From contig JAUIMD010000003.1 of assembly GCA_030433225.1 (NCBI GenBank), forward strand, positions 1 to 17,272: a stretch of DNA of 17,272 nt, given 5' to 3'. Under the pieces are notes generated by a model. It ran no database searches. It saw only the letters and a program-made list of their open reading frames with translations, and was not told the origin of the DNA. How positions within the stretch are numbered: position 1 is the first letter of the stretch; the number at the start of each line of letters is the position of its first letter. Position numbers and translations under genes: made by a program. Below, one piece after another: positions 6,190 through 13,602 of this stretch. Source of the stretch: Bacteroidia bacterium (GTDB lineage: Bacteria > Bacteroidota > Bacteroidia > Bacteroidales > UBA5342).

Positions 6190-7452
6190 TTATCCGGCAC
6201 CTTTTACATCTCCTTTTCCGAGTAGGGCCATGCCTCGGGCATAATGATAAATGGCTTGCGGATAGTCGAGTTCAGGTACCTTGTTTTCCATTTTCAGGAG
6301 GTCATCCCACCGGGCAAATTTTACATACACATAAAATGGAATGGTGTAAAAATGCTGAATGGTACTCCACCCGGGCGCTTTCATTAAGGCAATGCTGGCA
6401 TTTTTTGAAACTTTGTTTGCTGCATACAAGGCCCATTTACTGTTTCCCTCCAGTGTAGCGGTTGCGGCCAAAAAATGCTGGTTGTGCGGGTAATAAGCCA
6501 GCGGGTAGGCTCCCTGGGCATGGCAGGAAGCAATGTAATTGCTGTCCACCTTTATGGCTTTTATATTGGCCAGCGTGCCCAGGTGGTAATCGCCGGTTCG
6601 TATGTAAATGTGCGATGGCATGTGCACCAGGTGACCCGCATTGGGTACCAGGCCGTCATCAAAAATTTTGGCGCTGGGCAAACCTTTTTCCGGGGTGTGG
6701 GAAGCCTCAACGGCATGTATGTAAAAATGATGCGCTCCACAATGGGCAGGAAAAGCATCAAGCACGTTTTCCAGCAACGTAAGGACTTCGGGTGTCCACA
6801 GTTTTGGCGTGCCATTTTTCTCGTACAAATCCCATGGGTGGATATTCATGATGGATTCCGCATACAGGGTGGCTACATCCGCATCAGCAGGGTATTTCCG
6901 GTGCAGGGTTTTCATGGCATTCATGTAAGCCACATCCAATGCCGACCGATCATCCACAGGATTTTTTACATACCTGGTGGATAGGGCCTCAATCAAATCA
7001 CGTTCCAATTCGGTTGCCCCGGTGTCGGCTAATTTCAAAGCCTGCTGAACGGCGGCATAGGCACGTTCATAATGGTCGCTTTCCATCCCTGCATTGTAAT
7101 TGGGACCTAATACATACGCATAGCCCCAAAAAGCCATGGCACACGTAGAATCCAGCTTTGTCGCATGGTAAAAGGAGCGTGCCGCCTCGGCATGGTTAAA
7201 ACCATACGCCAGTGTAAGCCCCTGGTTAAAATATGTTTGAACACGCTCATTTGCAGTTGAAATGGGAAAATTCAAGGTTCCTAAACCATCAAACAAGGGA
7301 GCATCCGTATTTTTTTTGTACCAATCTTTGTCGCTCACAATGGGCATGCAAATGTATTGACCGGAGCTTTTTTGGGCCTGCCCGTTTTTATTTTTTGGCG
7401 CACAGGCGAATATGTAAACCAAAGGGAGGAATAAAGTGAGAATCCGTAGCAT
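6190..7452 (-). CDS. TPR-repeat lipoprotein, N-terminal 420 residues before an in-frame stop
   Basis: The upstream part of a tetratricopeptide-repeat envelope protein. Residues 1-17 are a lipoprotein signal with Cys17 in the lipobox IFAC. The region 70-120 carries landmarks of a conserved TPR family: FNQGL at 75-79, FNHAEA at 85-90, MAFWG at 106-110 and GPNYN at 116-120. A His-rich segment follows (HHFYIHAVE at 241-249, HMPSHIYIRTGDY at 277-289). Helical TPR pairs run to the end. The frame stops at a TAA (6190-6192) in the middle of a TPR unit (GKGDVKGAG), and the missing C-terminal repeats follow in the same frame, so this is a truncated or disrupted gene rather than a naturally short one. 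It starts 60 bp after the stop of the metalloprotease gene on the same strand, which suggests cotranscription. TPR proteins scaffold protein-protein contacts; the partner here is unknown. The ATG at 7450-7452 is supported by the signal. Confidence 0.8.
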   Translation of the reverse strand: MLRILTLFLPLVYIFACAPKNKNGQAQKSSGQYICMPIVSDKDWYKKNTDAPLFDGLGTLNFPISTANERVQTYFNQGLTLAYGFNHAEAARSFYHATKLDSTCAMAFWGYAYVLGPNYNAGMESDHYERAYAAVQQALKLADTGATELERDLIEALSTRYVKNPVDDRSALDVAYMNAMKTLHRKYPADADVATLYAESIMNIHPWDLYEKNGTPKLWTPEVLTLLENVLDAFPAHCGAHHFYIHAVEASHTPEKGLPSAKIFDDGLVPNAGHLVHMPSHIYIRTGDYHLGTLANIKAIKVDSNYIASCHAQGAYPLAYYPHNQHFLAATATLEGNSKWALYAANKVSKNASIALMKAPGWSTIQHFYTIPFYVYVKFARWDDLLKMENKVPELDYPQAIYHYARGMALLGKGDVKGAG

Positions 7453-7512
7453 AGGAATAGAAGTATTTTTAAGTTACAAATTGCACGGCTGCTGCAAGGC
7501 AGGCATGCATAT

Positions 7513-10002
7513 TTACCAGTATTGCGTACAAGAATGGAAACCCGGATGGGTAACCTCCATGCCAATGGGAGAGCCCGGTGGAGGCGTTGCCGGTTTTACA
7601 GGTTGCCATTTTTCAGGACTTGCAAAATAGTGCTGCAAGCGGCTTACCAAGTAAGCAAGGTGTGCCTTTTGGGTGGGGTCGGATGCATTTAATCCGGCAT
7701 TTTGCAGGTAATTTTCCAGGTTTTTTAACGTGTACCAAACAATGGCTTTGGCCTCGGGAGCAGTCTCCGAAGCCGAAGCAGACGTCATGAGCTGTTTCAC
7801 CAGTACGCCGTTTACCGTGCGTTTCACCAGCATTTCATACGGTGTATTCCACTCCTTTTCTACAGTTTCTTTCAACAGGGTTTGCAACACCTGCTGCAGC
7901 GATGGTTGCTGCGGATAAATGCTATGGTTTTGCGCCAGGCGGTTTAATCGGGCCGGGTTTAGCAATAGCTGCAATACCAGGTGAGCGGCACTTTCGGCAT
8001 AAACAACCGGGTCAAAATTCATAGATGTGCGGGGGCTTGCCACTTCCCTGCTTCGATCATACCCCATCGGAAATGGAGGAATTTTCTGCATCAGTTCCGG
8101 GGAAATCATCAGGGCTTTTGGTTGGATGGTTTTCATAATTTCGAGCAGCGCCTTATGTTGGGTTTCAGCAGCAATCAGGGTCACGGGAGATTGCCCGTCT
8201 CCTTTTATGGCATACGTATAATCCATTCCACCCACCACTTTTATGGCGGCCTCTACCTGGTAGCGGTGAAAGAAATAAACCGGCACAAAAGCTTCCTCTA
8301 TTTTGGCCATGGGGATGCCTTTAGGGATGGTATTTTCGTTGAAATTTTGTAGGGCTATTTCCCTGATTTCCATTACCCGCCGAAGTTCATGCACGGCATC
8401 GTGCCCATTGTCCCACAAATGGGCTTTGGTGTGCGAACTACCGGCCGGTCGTGCATCCTGATCCGACAAAAAAGTTAAGTCGTCAGCAAATGCGTTTTGA
8501 AGAATGCGCTCCAATTCATCCTGTTCATTCCCATTTCCTGTAAAATTCTGGTACCCATAGGCAATAGCTACTTTGTCCCATTCGCCAATTCCAGCGTCGT
8601 AGGCTTTGCCCACATCCGGTTTCCCATCTGCTATTTGAACGTAAGGGTGTGGATAGTCCATTACAGAAGCAAAATTTTCGGAACTGGAGGTATAACTATG
8701 TGCCAGGCCCAGGGTATGTCCCACTTCGTGAGCAGCCAGTTGGCGCAAACGCGCCAGGGCCATTTGCAGCATGGCGTCATTTTGTATAGAATCATTTTGG
8801 TACGGGGCCAGCAAACCTTCCGCAATCAGGTAATCCTGCCGAACGCGCAACGACCCAAGCGTCACATGTCCCTTAATGATTTCTCCGGTGCGCGGATCCA
8901 CCACTGCTGCCCCATACGACCATCCCCGGGTAGCCCGATGTACCCACTGAATCACGTTGTAGCGAACATCCATCATATCGGCTCCTTCCGGCATCAACTC
9001 CACCTGAAAAGCATTTTTGTACCCAATGGCCTCAAAGGCCTGGTTCCACCACCGTGCGCCCTCCATCAGGGCTGAGCGTATGGGCTCCGGCGTACCCCGA
9101 TCCAGGTAATAAACAATGGGTTCCACAGCTTCTGAAACGGGAGCTGTAGCCTCTTTTTTCTGCAGGCGATGGCGGCAAATCCATTGTTGTTGTAAAGGGG
9201 AACCAATAGGAGCTGCATAATCGTAAAAAGACAGACCGAAATAGCCCGCGCGAGGATCAAATTTACGGGGACGGTACTGTTGATCGGGTAGTTGAATAAA
9301 GGAATGGTGCTGCCCAACGGTTACTACCTCCGGGGTTGGGGTCACGCTTTTGATGTAGGTGCCGGTGGCCTCGCCTGTATAGGTCAACTGCACATCAAAC
9401 TCCGTGTTTTGTGGAAAGTTTCGGGTACGTTCCAGGTGAACCACGGAACGGTCACTTTGCAAGGCATACGTTCCCTGACCGGTTTCTGCAAGGGTGTGCG
9501 CTACCTGGTGGGCATCCTGAAAAAGAAATGGGGTAAGATCAATCAACAACCCGTGCTGCTCTTCTGTCACAATTTCAAAAGCCCATAAAACGGATGTTGC
9601 AAACGCTTCTTCCACGGCTTTGCGCTCATTGGTATTTGCACTAAGCGCCCGGTACCTGTAATTGGGTTGCAACAATAGCACTTTATTGCCCCGGCGGATA
9701 AATTTTACCACCTTCCCTTCTCCTAACTGTCCCCGATCCAATCCAATATCATTGGAGCCCACACCGGTGGAAAGCGACTCGAGGTACAAAAATTCTGTAT
9801 CCAGTGAATCCACCAATAGGTAAATTTTATCGGTGGCGGCATCGTAATAAAAATCCATATAACCGGCAAAATGCTGCATATTTGAGGTAAACGACTCTTG
9901 TGCGGTTTGTTTTTTTGCCAGCACCGAGGTGGGCAACATAGCGCAAAACACAAGGGCAAGCATCAAAATAATTACGCGAAACGAACGTGTGTGTGATGGC
10001 AT
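7513..10002 (-). CDS. Secreted zinc-dependent metalloprotease (DUF5118-DUF5117-DUF4953 type)
   Basis: An 829-residue exported Met-zincin. Residues 1-29 are a signal peptide (cut probably after VLA). Residues about 40-90 match the short DUF5118 region, about 95-290 the DUF5117 region, and about 370-700 the DUF4953 catalytic region. The zinc motif HExxHxxGxxH is intact as HEVGHTLGLAH at 425-435 (bases 8698-8730), with Glu426 as the general base. The Met-turn SVMDYP follows at 446-451. These are the landmarks of metzincin peptidases, so it probably cleaves proteins in the periplasm, at the surface or outside the cell. The substrate is unknown. The length is typical of the family. The gene is divergent from the helicase with 211 bp between starts and leads a probable two-gene unit with the TPR lipoprotein. 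No disruption is seen. The ATG at 10000-10002 gives a complete signal peptide. Confidence 0.9.
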   Translation of the reverse strand: MPSHTRSFRVIILMLALVFCAMLPTSVLAKKQTAQESFTSNMQHFAGYMDFYYDAATDKIYLLVDSLDTEFLYLESLSTGVGSNDIGLDRGQLGEGKVVKFIRRGNKVLLLQPNYRYRALSANTNERKAVEEAFATSVLWAFEIVTEEQHGLLIDLTPFLFQDAHQVAHTLAETGQGTYALQSDRSVVHLERTRNFPQNTEFDVQLTYTGEATGTYIKSVTPTPEVVTVGQHHSFIQLPDQQYRPRKFDPRAGYFGLSFYDYAAPIGSPLQQQWICRHRLQKKEATAPVSEAVEPIVYYLDRGTPEPIRSALMEGARWWNQAFEAIGYKNAFQVELMPEGADMMDVRYNVIQWVHRATRGWSYGAAVVDPRTGEIIKGHVTLGSLRVRQDYLIAEGLLAPYQNDSIQNDAMLQMALARLRQLAAHEVGHTLGLAHSYTSSSENFASVMDYPHPYVQIADGKPDVGKAYDAGIGEWDKVAIAYGYQNFTGNGNEQDELERILQNAFADDLTFLSDQDARPAGSSHTKAHLWDNGHDAVHELRRVMEIREIALQNFNENTIPKGIPMAKIEEAFVPVYFFHRYQVEAAIKVVGGMDYTYAIKGDGQSPVTLIAAETQHKALLEIMKTIQPKALMISPELMQKIPPFPMGYDRSREVASPRTSMNFDPVVYAESAAHLVLQLLLNPARLNRLAQNHSIYPQQPSLQQVLQTLLKETVEKEWNTPYEMLVKRTVNGVLVKQLMTSASASETAPEAKAIVWYTLKNLENYLQNAGLNASDPTQKAHLAYLVSRLQHYFASPEKWQPVKPATPPPGSPIGMEVTHPGFHSCTQYW

Positions 10003-10129
10003 AAAAAAACGATTTGATGGACGATGAAAGGAACTATACCCTCATTAACAGCAGTATGCCGTAAAAGTTTGCCCGGTGTTGTGTGCCACCCATGGGTAAA
10101 TCCTACCTGTGGTGGCAAATGATTGGCTG

Positions 10130-10137
10130 CAAAAATA
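10130..10137 (-). promoter_or_regulatory. Candidate -7 box for the metalloprotease
   Basis: The minus strand reads TATTTTTG, an exact TAnnTTTG, 128 bp upstream of the metalloprotease ATG. No clear TTTG lies 18-20 bp further upstream, so it is only a candidate. No equally good box was found for the divergent helicase gene. The 211-bp region otherwise holds no gene. Confidence 0.3.
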
Positions 10138-10213
10138 CGTTGCTCCCACCAGAAATAAATTAGGGGATACAGGTTGATTTTAATACCTTTAGCAACAGCA
10201 TAACCCACATGCC

Positions 10214-12685
10214 ATGCAAACAAACCCACAGCTTGAACTGGCAAAACGTTTTATTCAAAGTACCGGACAGCATGTTTTTTTAACCGGAAAAGCAGGCACC
10301 GGCAAAACCACGTTTTTAAAACAGTTAAAAGAACATACTCCCAAACGCATGATTGTGGTTGCCCCCACCGGTGTGGCCGCCATAAACGCAGGGGGTGTTA
10401 CCATCCACTCCTTTTTTCAGCTATCTTTTGGTCCGCAGGTTGGCGATGAAACCTCCCGTAACCGCCAAATGCGCTTTACCCGCCAAAAAATAAATTTAAT
10501 ACGCAGCCTGGATTTACTGGTAATTGATGAAATAAGCATGGTGCGTGCCGATGTGCTGGATGCCATTGACCGTGTGATGCGGCGGTTTAAAAACCGGCAA
10601 AAGGGCTTTGGTGGCGCACAGGTACTGATGATTGGCGATTTGCAGCAATTGGCTCCCATTGTAAAACGCGAAGAGTGGGAGTTGTTGAAACCCCACTACC
10701 CAAGTCCCTATTTTTTCAGCAGCAGTGCCTTGCAAAAAACATCGTATGTAAGCATTGAACTTACCCAGGTATTCCGGCAGCAGGATGAACGTTTTATTGC
10801 CTTGCTCAATCAGGTGCGGGATAATGTTTTGGACACGGCTACCCTTCAGGCACTGAATGCGCGGTACCAACCCGGTTTTATGCCACCGCCCAATGAAGGA
10901 TACATAACCTTGTGCACACACAACGCCCAGGCCAAAGCCATAAATACCCGACAATTACAGGATTTGCCCGAAAAAGAAAACATTTTTACTGCCCATGTGG
11001 AAGGCAATTTTCCGGAGTATGCCTACCCTACCGATTACGACTTGCGTTTAAAAGTGGGCGCACAGGTAATGTTTGTGAAAAATGATCCCGATCCGGAAAA
11101 ACGGTTTTACAATGGAAAAATCGGAAAAATAACGGCCATTGAAGACCACAGCATATGGGTACATTGCCCCGGCGATGACGAAGAAATTGAGGTTACTGAA
11201 CTGATGTGGGAGAACATTTCGTACAGCATTGATGCCGATACAGCCTCCATAAAAGAACGGGTGGAAGGTGCCTTTAAACAAGTGCCCTTAAAAACAGCCT
11301 GGGCCATCACTATCCATAAAAGTCAGGGCCTTACGTTTGAAAAAGCGGTAATTGATGCCCAATCGTCCTTTGCCCATGGCCAGGTGTATGTAGCCCTGAG
11401 CAGGTGTAAAAGTCTGGAAGGAATGGTGCTGAAAACCCCGATTCTGCAAAACAGTATAGTTACCGATCATACCATCGATCATTTTATCCATGAGGTGGAA
11501 CGCAACCCACCCGGTGAACAGGAATTTGAAAATGCCAGAAACACCTTTCAGCGCGATATGCTGCTGGAGATGTTTCAGTTTTATCGTACGATTTACCACC
11601 TGAATGCCCTTGTGCGGCTTATGGATGAAAATGCGGGCAGTTTCACCGACACCCTGAAGGAGCACCTGAAGCAGCTCCGGGAAAAAGTAACCACAAATTT
11701 GGTACAGGTAGGCGATAAATTTCAGCAGCAAATTGCAAGCTACCTGCGTGTTGAGCCCGATGTGGATAAAAACAAGGCCCTGCAGGAACGCATTAAAAAA
11801 GCGGCTACCTATTTTTTTCAGCAGGTGGATGCCTTACTGTTGAAAGCATTGCAGGCGGTGGATTGGGAAATTGACAATAAAGCATTGAATAAACAAATTC
11901 GCCATCACCTGAACGAAATAGAGGAACAAACTGAAATGGCTTATGCAGCATATAAAGCATGTACCAATGGCTTTGCAGTACAAAACATTTTAAATGAACG
12001 GGCTAAGGCCCTGCTGCACGCTCATCCGCAAAAAGCAAAAAATAAAAAGGCACCTGAACTTGAAACCTATGCCCACATCCCTCACCCCGAGTTGTACAAA
12101 CTGCTACGCAACTGGCGCTACGAAAAAGCCAAAGAAATGGGCATTCCGGTGTATATGGTATTTTCACAAAAATCGTTGGCAGAATTGGTGCAGTACCTGC
12201 CCGTAACTCATGCTGATTTAAAGCGTATAAACGGTTTGGGAAAGCGTAAAGTGGAACAATTTGGAGAAGATATTCTGGATTTTATCCGTGAATATTGTGA
12301 AGAAAATGGCATTAAAAACACGGCCGCCTTCCCCGAGTTACCTGAAGCGAAAGAGAAAAAGCCCAAAATAAATACCAAAAAAGTGAGTTTGGAACTGTTT
12401 ACTACAGGTACAAAACCGTTGGAGATTGCCAGCCAGCGGGGGCTTACGGTACAAACCGTAATGAAGCACCTCACCCACTTTGTGCAAACCGGCGAACTGG
12501 ATGCCCACCAGCTGGTATCGGAGGAAAAGTTGAAAAAAATGGCAGCCTATTTTCAACAGGCAAAAGACACAAAACTCAAAACCGCGCAGGAAACGTTAGG
12601 CGAGAATTTTTCGTTTACCGATTTACGAATAGGCATGCATTATTATCGCTTGAAAAATACCGGAATCGATTCCACTAATCTGTAA
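10214..12685 (+). CDS. Pif1-like superfamily 1 helicase with HRDC and RecQ-type C-terminal HTH domain
   Basis: An 823-residue cytoplasmic DNA helicase. The motor domain (about 5-405) has Walker A GKAGTGKT at 25-32, APTGVAA at 50-56, Walker B VIDEISM at 103-109, GDLQQLAPI at 141-149, TIHKSQGLTF at 366-375 and the motif VI region GQVYVALSRCKSLEG at 389-403. These are the Pif1/RecD2-like set, for ATP-driven 5'-3' unwinding of DNA. A long helical linker (about 440-610) leads to an HRDC domain (about 624-695), which binds nucleic acid in RecQ proteins. The C-terminus (about 724-815) resembles the HTH_40 domain, found at the end of RecQ proteins in this phylum. Pif1 enzymes act on replication forks, R-loops and G-quadruplexes; the target here is unknown. 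The 3' end overlaps the convergent regulator gene by 11 bp. The first ATG is used; it lies 10 residues before the conserved helix of the motor. Confidence 0.9.
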   Translation: MQTNPQLELAKRFIQSTGQHVFLTGKAGTGKTTFLKQLKEHTPKRMIVVAPTGVAAINAGGVTIHSFFQLSFGPQVGDETSRNRQMRFTRQKINLIRSLDLLVIDEISMVRADVLDAIDRVMRRFKNRQKGFGGAQVLMIGDLQQLAPIVKREEWELLKPHYPSPYFFSSSALQKTSYVSIELTQVFRQQDERFIALLNQVRDNVLDTATLQALNARYQPGFMPPPNEGYITLCTHNAQAKAINTRQLQDLPEKENIFTAHVEGNFPEYAYPTDYDLRLKVGAQVMFVKNDPDPEKRFYNGKIGKITAIEDHSIWVHCPGDDEEIEVTELMWENISYSIDADTASIKERVEGAFKQVPLKTAWAITIHKSQGLTFEKAVIDAQSSFAHGQVYVALSRCKSLEGMVLKTPILQNSIVTDHTIDHFIHEVERNPPGEQEFENARNTFQRDMLLEMFQFYRTIYHLNALVRLMDENAGSFTDTLKEHLKQLREKVTTNLVQVGDKFQQQIASYLRVEPDVDKNKALQERIKKAATYFFQQVDALLLKALQAVDWEIDNKALNKQIRHHLNEIEEQTEMAYAAYKACTNGFAVQNILNERAKALLHAHPQKAKNKKAPELETYAHIPHPELYKLLRNWRYEKAKEMGIPVYMVFSQKSLAELVQYLPVTHADLKRINGLGKRKVEQFGEDILDFIREYCEENGIKNTAAFPELPEAKEKKPKINTKKVSLELFTTGTKPLEIASQRGLTVQTVMKHLTHFVQTGELDAHQLVSEEKLKKMAAYFQQAKDTKLKTAQETLGENFSFTDLRIGMHYYRLKNTGIDSTNL

Positions 12686-13019
12686 ATATTTTTTTCCGAT
12701 GATTTAATCCCCATTGGTGCAATTCTAAAATTACCTTTTCAAGCGATTTAGAATATTCCGTTGGTTTGTACTCCGTTCTAACCGGAAACCCATTTAATAC
12801 AGTGCGCGTAATTAAATGATTCATTTCCATATCTTTCAGCTCCTTTGATAAAACCTTAGTACTTAACTTGGGAATACTTCTTGCAATTTCTCTAAAGTGC
12901 TTATTGCCCTCCCACACCGAAATTAAAATAAGAATCTTCCATTTTCCACCAATTACGTCCAGCGTATCTCTTACCGGCAATAGAGCCGACATACATTCTT
13001 TGTGTTCTTTTCTAATCAT
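12675..13019 (-). CDS. HxlR-family winged-helix transcriptional regulator
   Basis: A 114-residue DNA-binding regulator. It shows the HxlR/DUF24 pattern through its length: an N-terminal Cys9 just before the first helix, LDVIGGKWKILIL at 20-32, the recognition region FREIARSIPKLSTKVLSKEL at 42-61, a wing with TRTV and EYKPTEYSKSL, and a final dimer helix with WG. In Bacillus relatives such as YodB, CatR and HypR, a single N-terminal cysteine senses quinones, diamide or hypochlorite. Cys9 is in the matching place, so thiol sensing is likely here. The gene diverges from a DoxX gene, and the 112 bp between them hold two palindromes and opposed promoters, which suggests that it represses both DoxX and itself. 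Its last 11 bp overlap the 3' end of the helicase gene. The ATG at 13017-13019 gives the normal family length. Confidence 0.9.
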   Translation of the reverse strand: MIRKEHKECMSALLPVRDTLDVIGGKWKILILISVWEGNKHFREIARSIPKLSTKVLSKELKDMEMNHLITRTVLNGFPVRTEYKPTEYSKSLEKVILELHQWGLNHRKKIFTD

Positions 13020-13043
13020 AGCTGCTTTAATTGACTACCTAAA

Positions 13044-13057
13044 GGTAACTGGTTACC
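13044..13057. promoter_or_regulatory. Palindromic operator candidate 1 (HxlR)
   Basis: GGTAAC and GTTACC are perfect 6-bp arms around TG. The site lies just downstream of the predicted HxlR -7 box, where a bound repressor would block initiation. It shares the pattern GTAA..TG..TTAC with bases 13062-13074, giving two similar half-site pairs about 17 bp apart. Confidence 0.55.
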
Positions 13058-13087
13058 AAAAGTAAACTGATTACAATCAGTAATCAA
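13057..13087 (-). promoter_or_regulatory. Promoter of the HxlR gene
   Basis: Reading the minus strand, TTG at 13087-13085 is followed after 20 bp by TACTTTTG at 13064-13057, a full match to the TAnnTTTG box at the usual Bacteroidota distance. It points at the regulator start at 13019 and overlaps both palindromes. Confidence 0.6.
13068..13086. promoter_or_regulatory. Palindromic operator candidate 2 (HxlR)
   Basis: TGATTAC and GTAATCA are perfect 7-bp arms around a 5-bp centre. An overlapping perfect pair, CTGATT and AATCAG, lies at 13067-13080. The site covers the -33 regions of both divergent promoters, as expected for a shared repressor site. Confidence 0.55.
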
Positions 13088-13094
13088 TAATACA

Positions 13095-13102
13095 TAATTT
13101 TG
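13095..13102 (+). promoter_or_regulatory. -7 box of the DoxX gene
   Basis: TAATTTTG matches TAnnTTTG exactly and lies 29 bp upstream of the DoxX ATG. The -33 position falls in the palindrome at 13068-13086 and has only a TTA, so the promoter may be weak or regulator-dependent. Confidence 0.5.
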
Positions 13103-13131
13103 CGACAAAGAATTCAAATAATTAAGTAAAA

Positions 13132-13506
13132 ATGAAAAACAAAATTCTAACTATCCTCAGCGTTTTATTTGCCTTGGTCATGATAAATTCCGGTTTAAAC
13201 AAGCTATTGCAATACATGCCAATGCCCGAAATGTCGGAAAAAATGCTTCAAATTACCCAGGCCTTTGTTGCCATACAATGGATATTTCCTTTGGTGGCTA
13301 TTGTCGAAATTATTGGTGGAATTTTAGTTGCCATTCCAAAAACCCGCGCATTGGGATCGGTGGTAATATTGCCCGTAATGGTTGGTATTGTGCTTCACCA
13401 TGCGGTATGGGATGTGGCAGGAATTGGGATTGGAGCCGTACTTTTTGCCATAAACCTATGGGCCATTGCAGACAATTGGAAAAAGTATCAAGCCATGCTG
13501 AGCTAA
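13132..13506 (+). CDS. DoxX-family membrane protein
   Basis: A 124-residue protein with four hydrophobic segments (about 5-22, 45-67, 73-92 and 95-115), the usual DoxX layout, and the family-like stretch ending SGLNKL near the first helix. DoxX proteins are small inner-membrane proteins whose biochemistry is poorly known. Relatives such as Bacillus CatD accompany quinone and catechol resistance and are controlled by HxlR-type repressors, and a mycobacterial DoxX takes part in oxidative-stress defence. The divergent HxlR gene with palindromes between the two fits such a role here. A strong terminator follows at 13532, so it is probably transcribed alone. The ATG at 13132 has an A-rich leader and no Shine-Dalgarno. 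Confidence 0.85.
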   Translation: MKNKILTILSVLFALVMINSGLNKLLQYMPMPEMSEKMLQITQAFVAIQWIFPLVAIVEIIGGILVAIPKTRALGSVVILPVMVGIVLHHAVWDVAGIGIGAVLFAINLWAIADNWKKYQAMLS

Positions 13507-13531
13507 TTTAAATTGTATGGTGGAAACTGAG

Positions 13532-13570
13532 AATGCCGGGTAAAGTTCCTTCTTTGCTTTGGCATTTTTT
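13532..13570 (+). terminator. Rho-independent terminator after the DoxX gene
   Basis: AATGCC at 13532-13537 pairs with GGCATT at 13561-13566, and inside it GTAAAG at 13540-13545 pairs with CTTTGC at 13552-13557 around the loop TTCCTT. Six T end the structure (13565-13570). It isolates the DoxX gene from the dehydrogenase gene. Confidence 0.75.
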
Positions 13571-13602
13571 GTATGTTTAGGTTCATATTTTTCCTGCAAA
13601 TC

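Noticed and set aside
6475..6984. 169-codon frame on the plus strand inside the TPR gene
   Set aside because: Antisense shadow of a conserved TPR coding region; no recognisable features.
8497..9075. 192-codon frame on the plus strand inside the metalloprotease gene
   Set aside because: It is antisense to a well-supported catalytic domain, including the HExxH region, and shows no domain or signal of its own.
13573..13602. Upstream ATG start for the aldehyde dehydrogenase
   Set aside because: It adds MFRFIFFLQI, which does not fit the family, and lies 3 bp after the T-run of the DoxX terminator. The ATG at 13603 gives the usual length and catalytic numbering.
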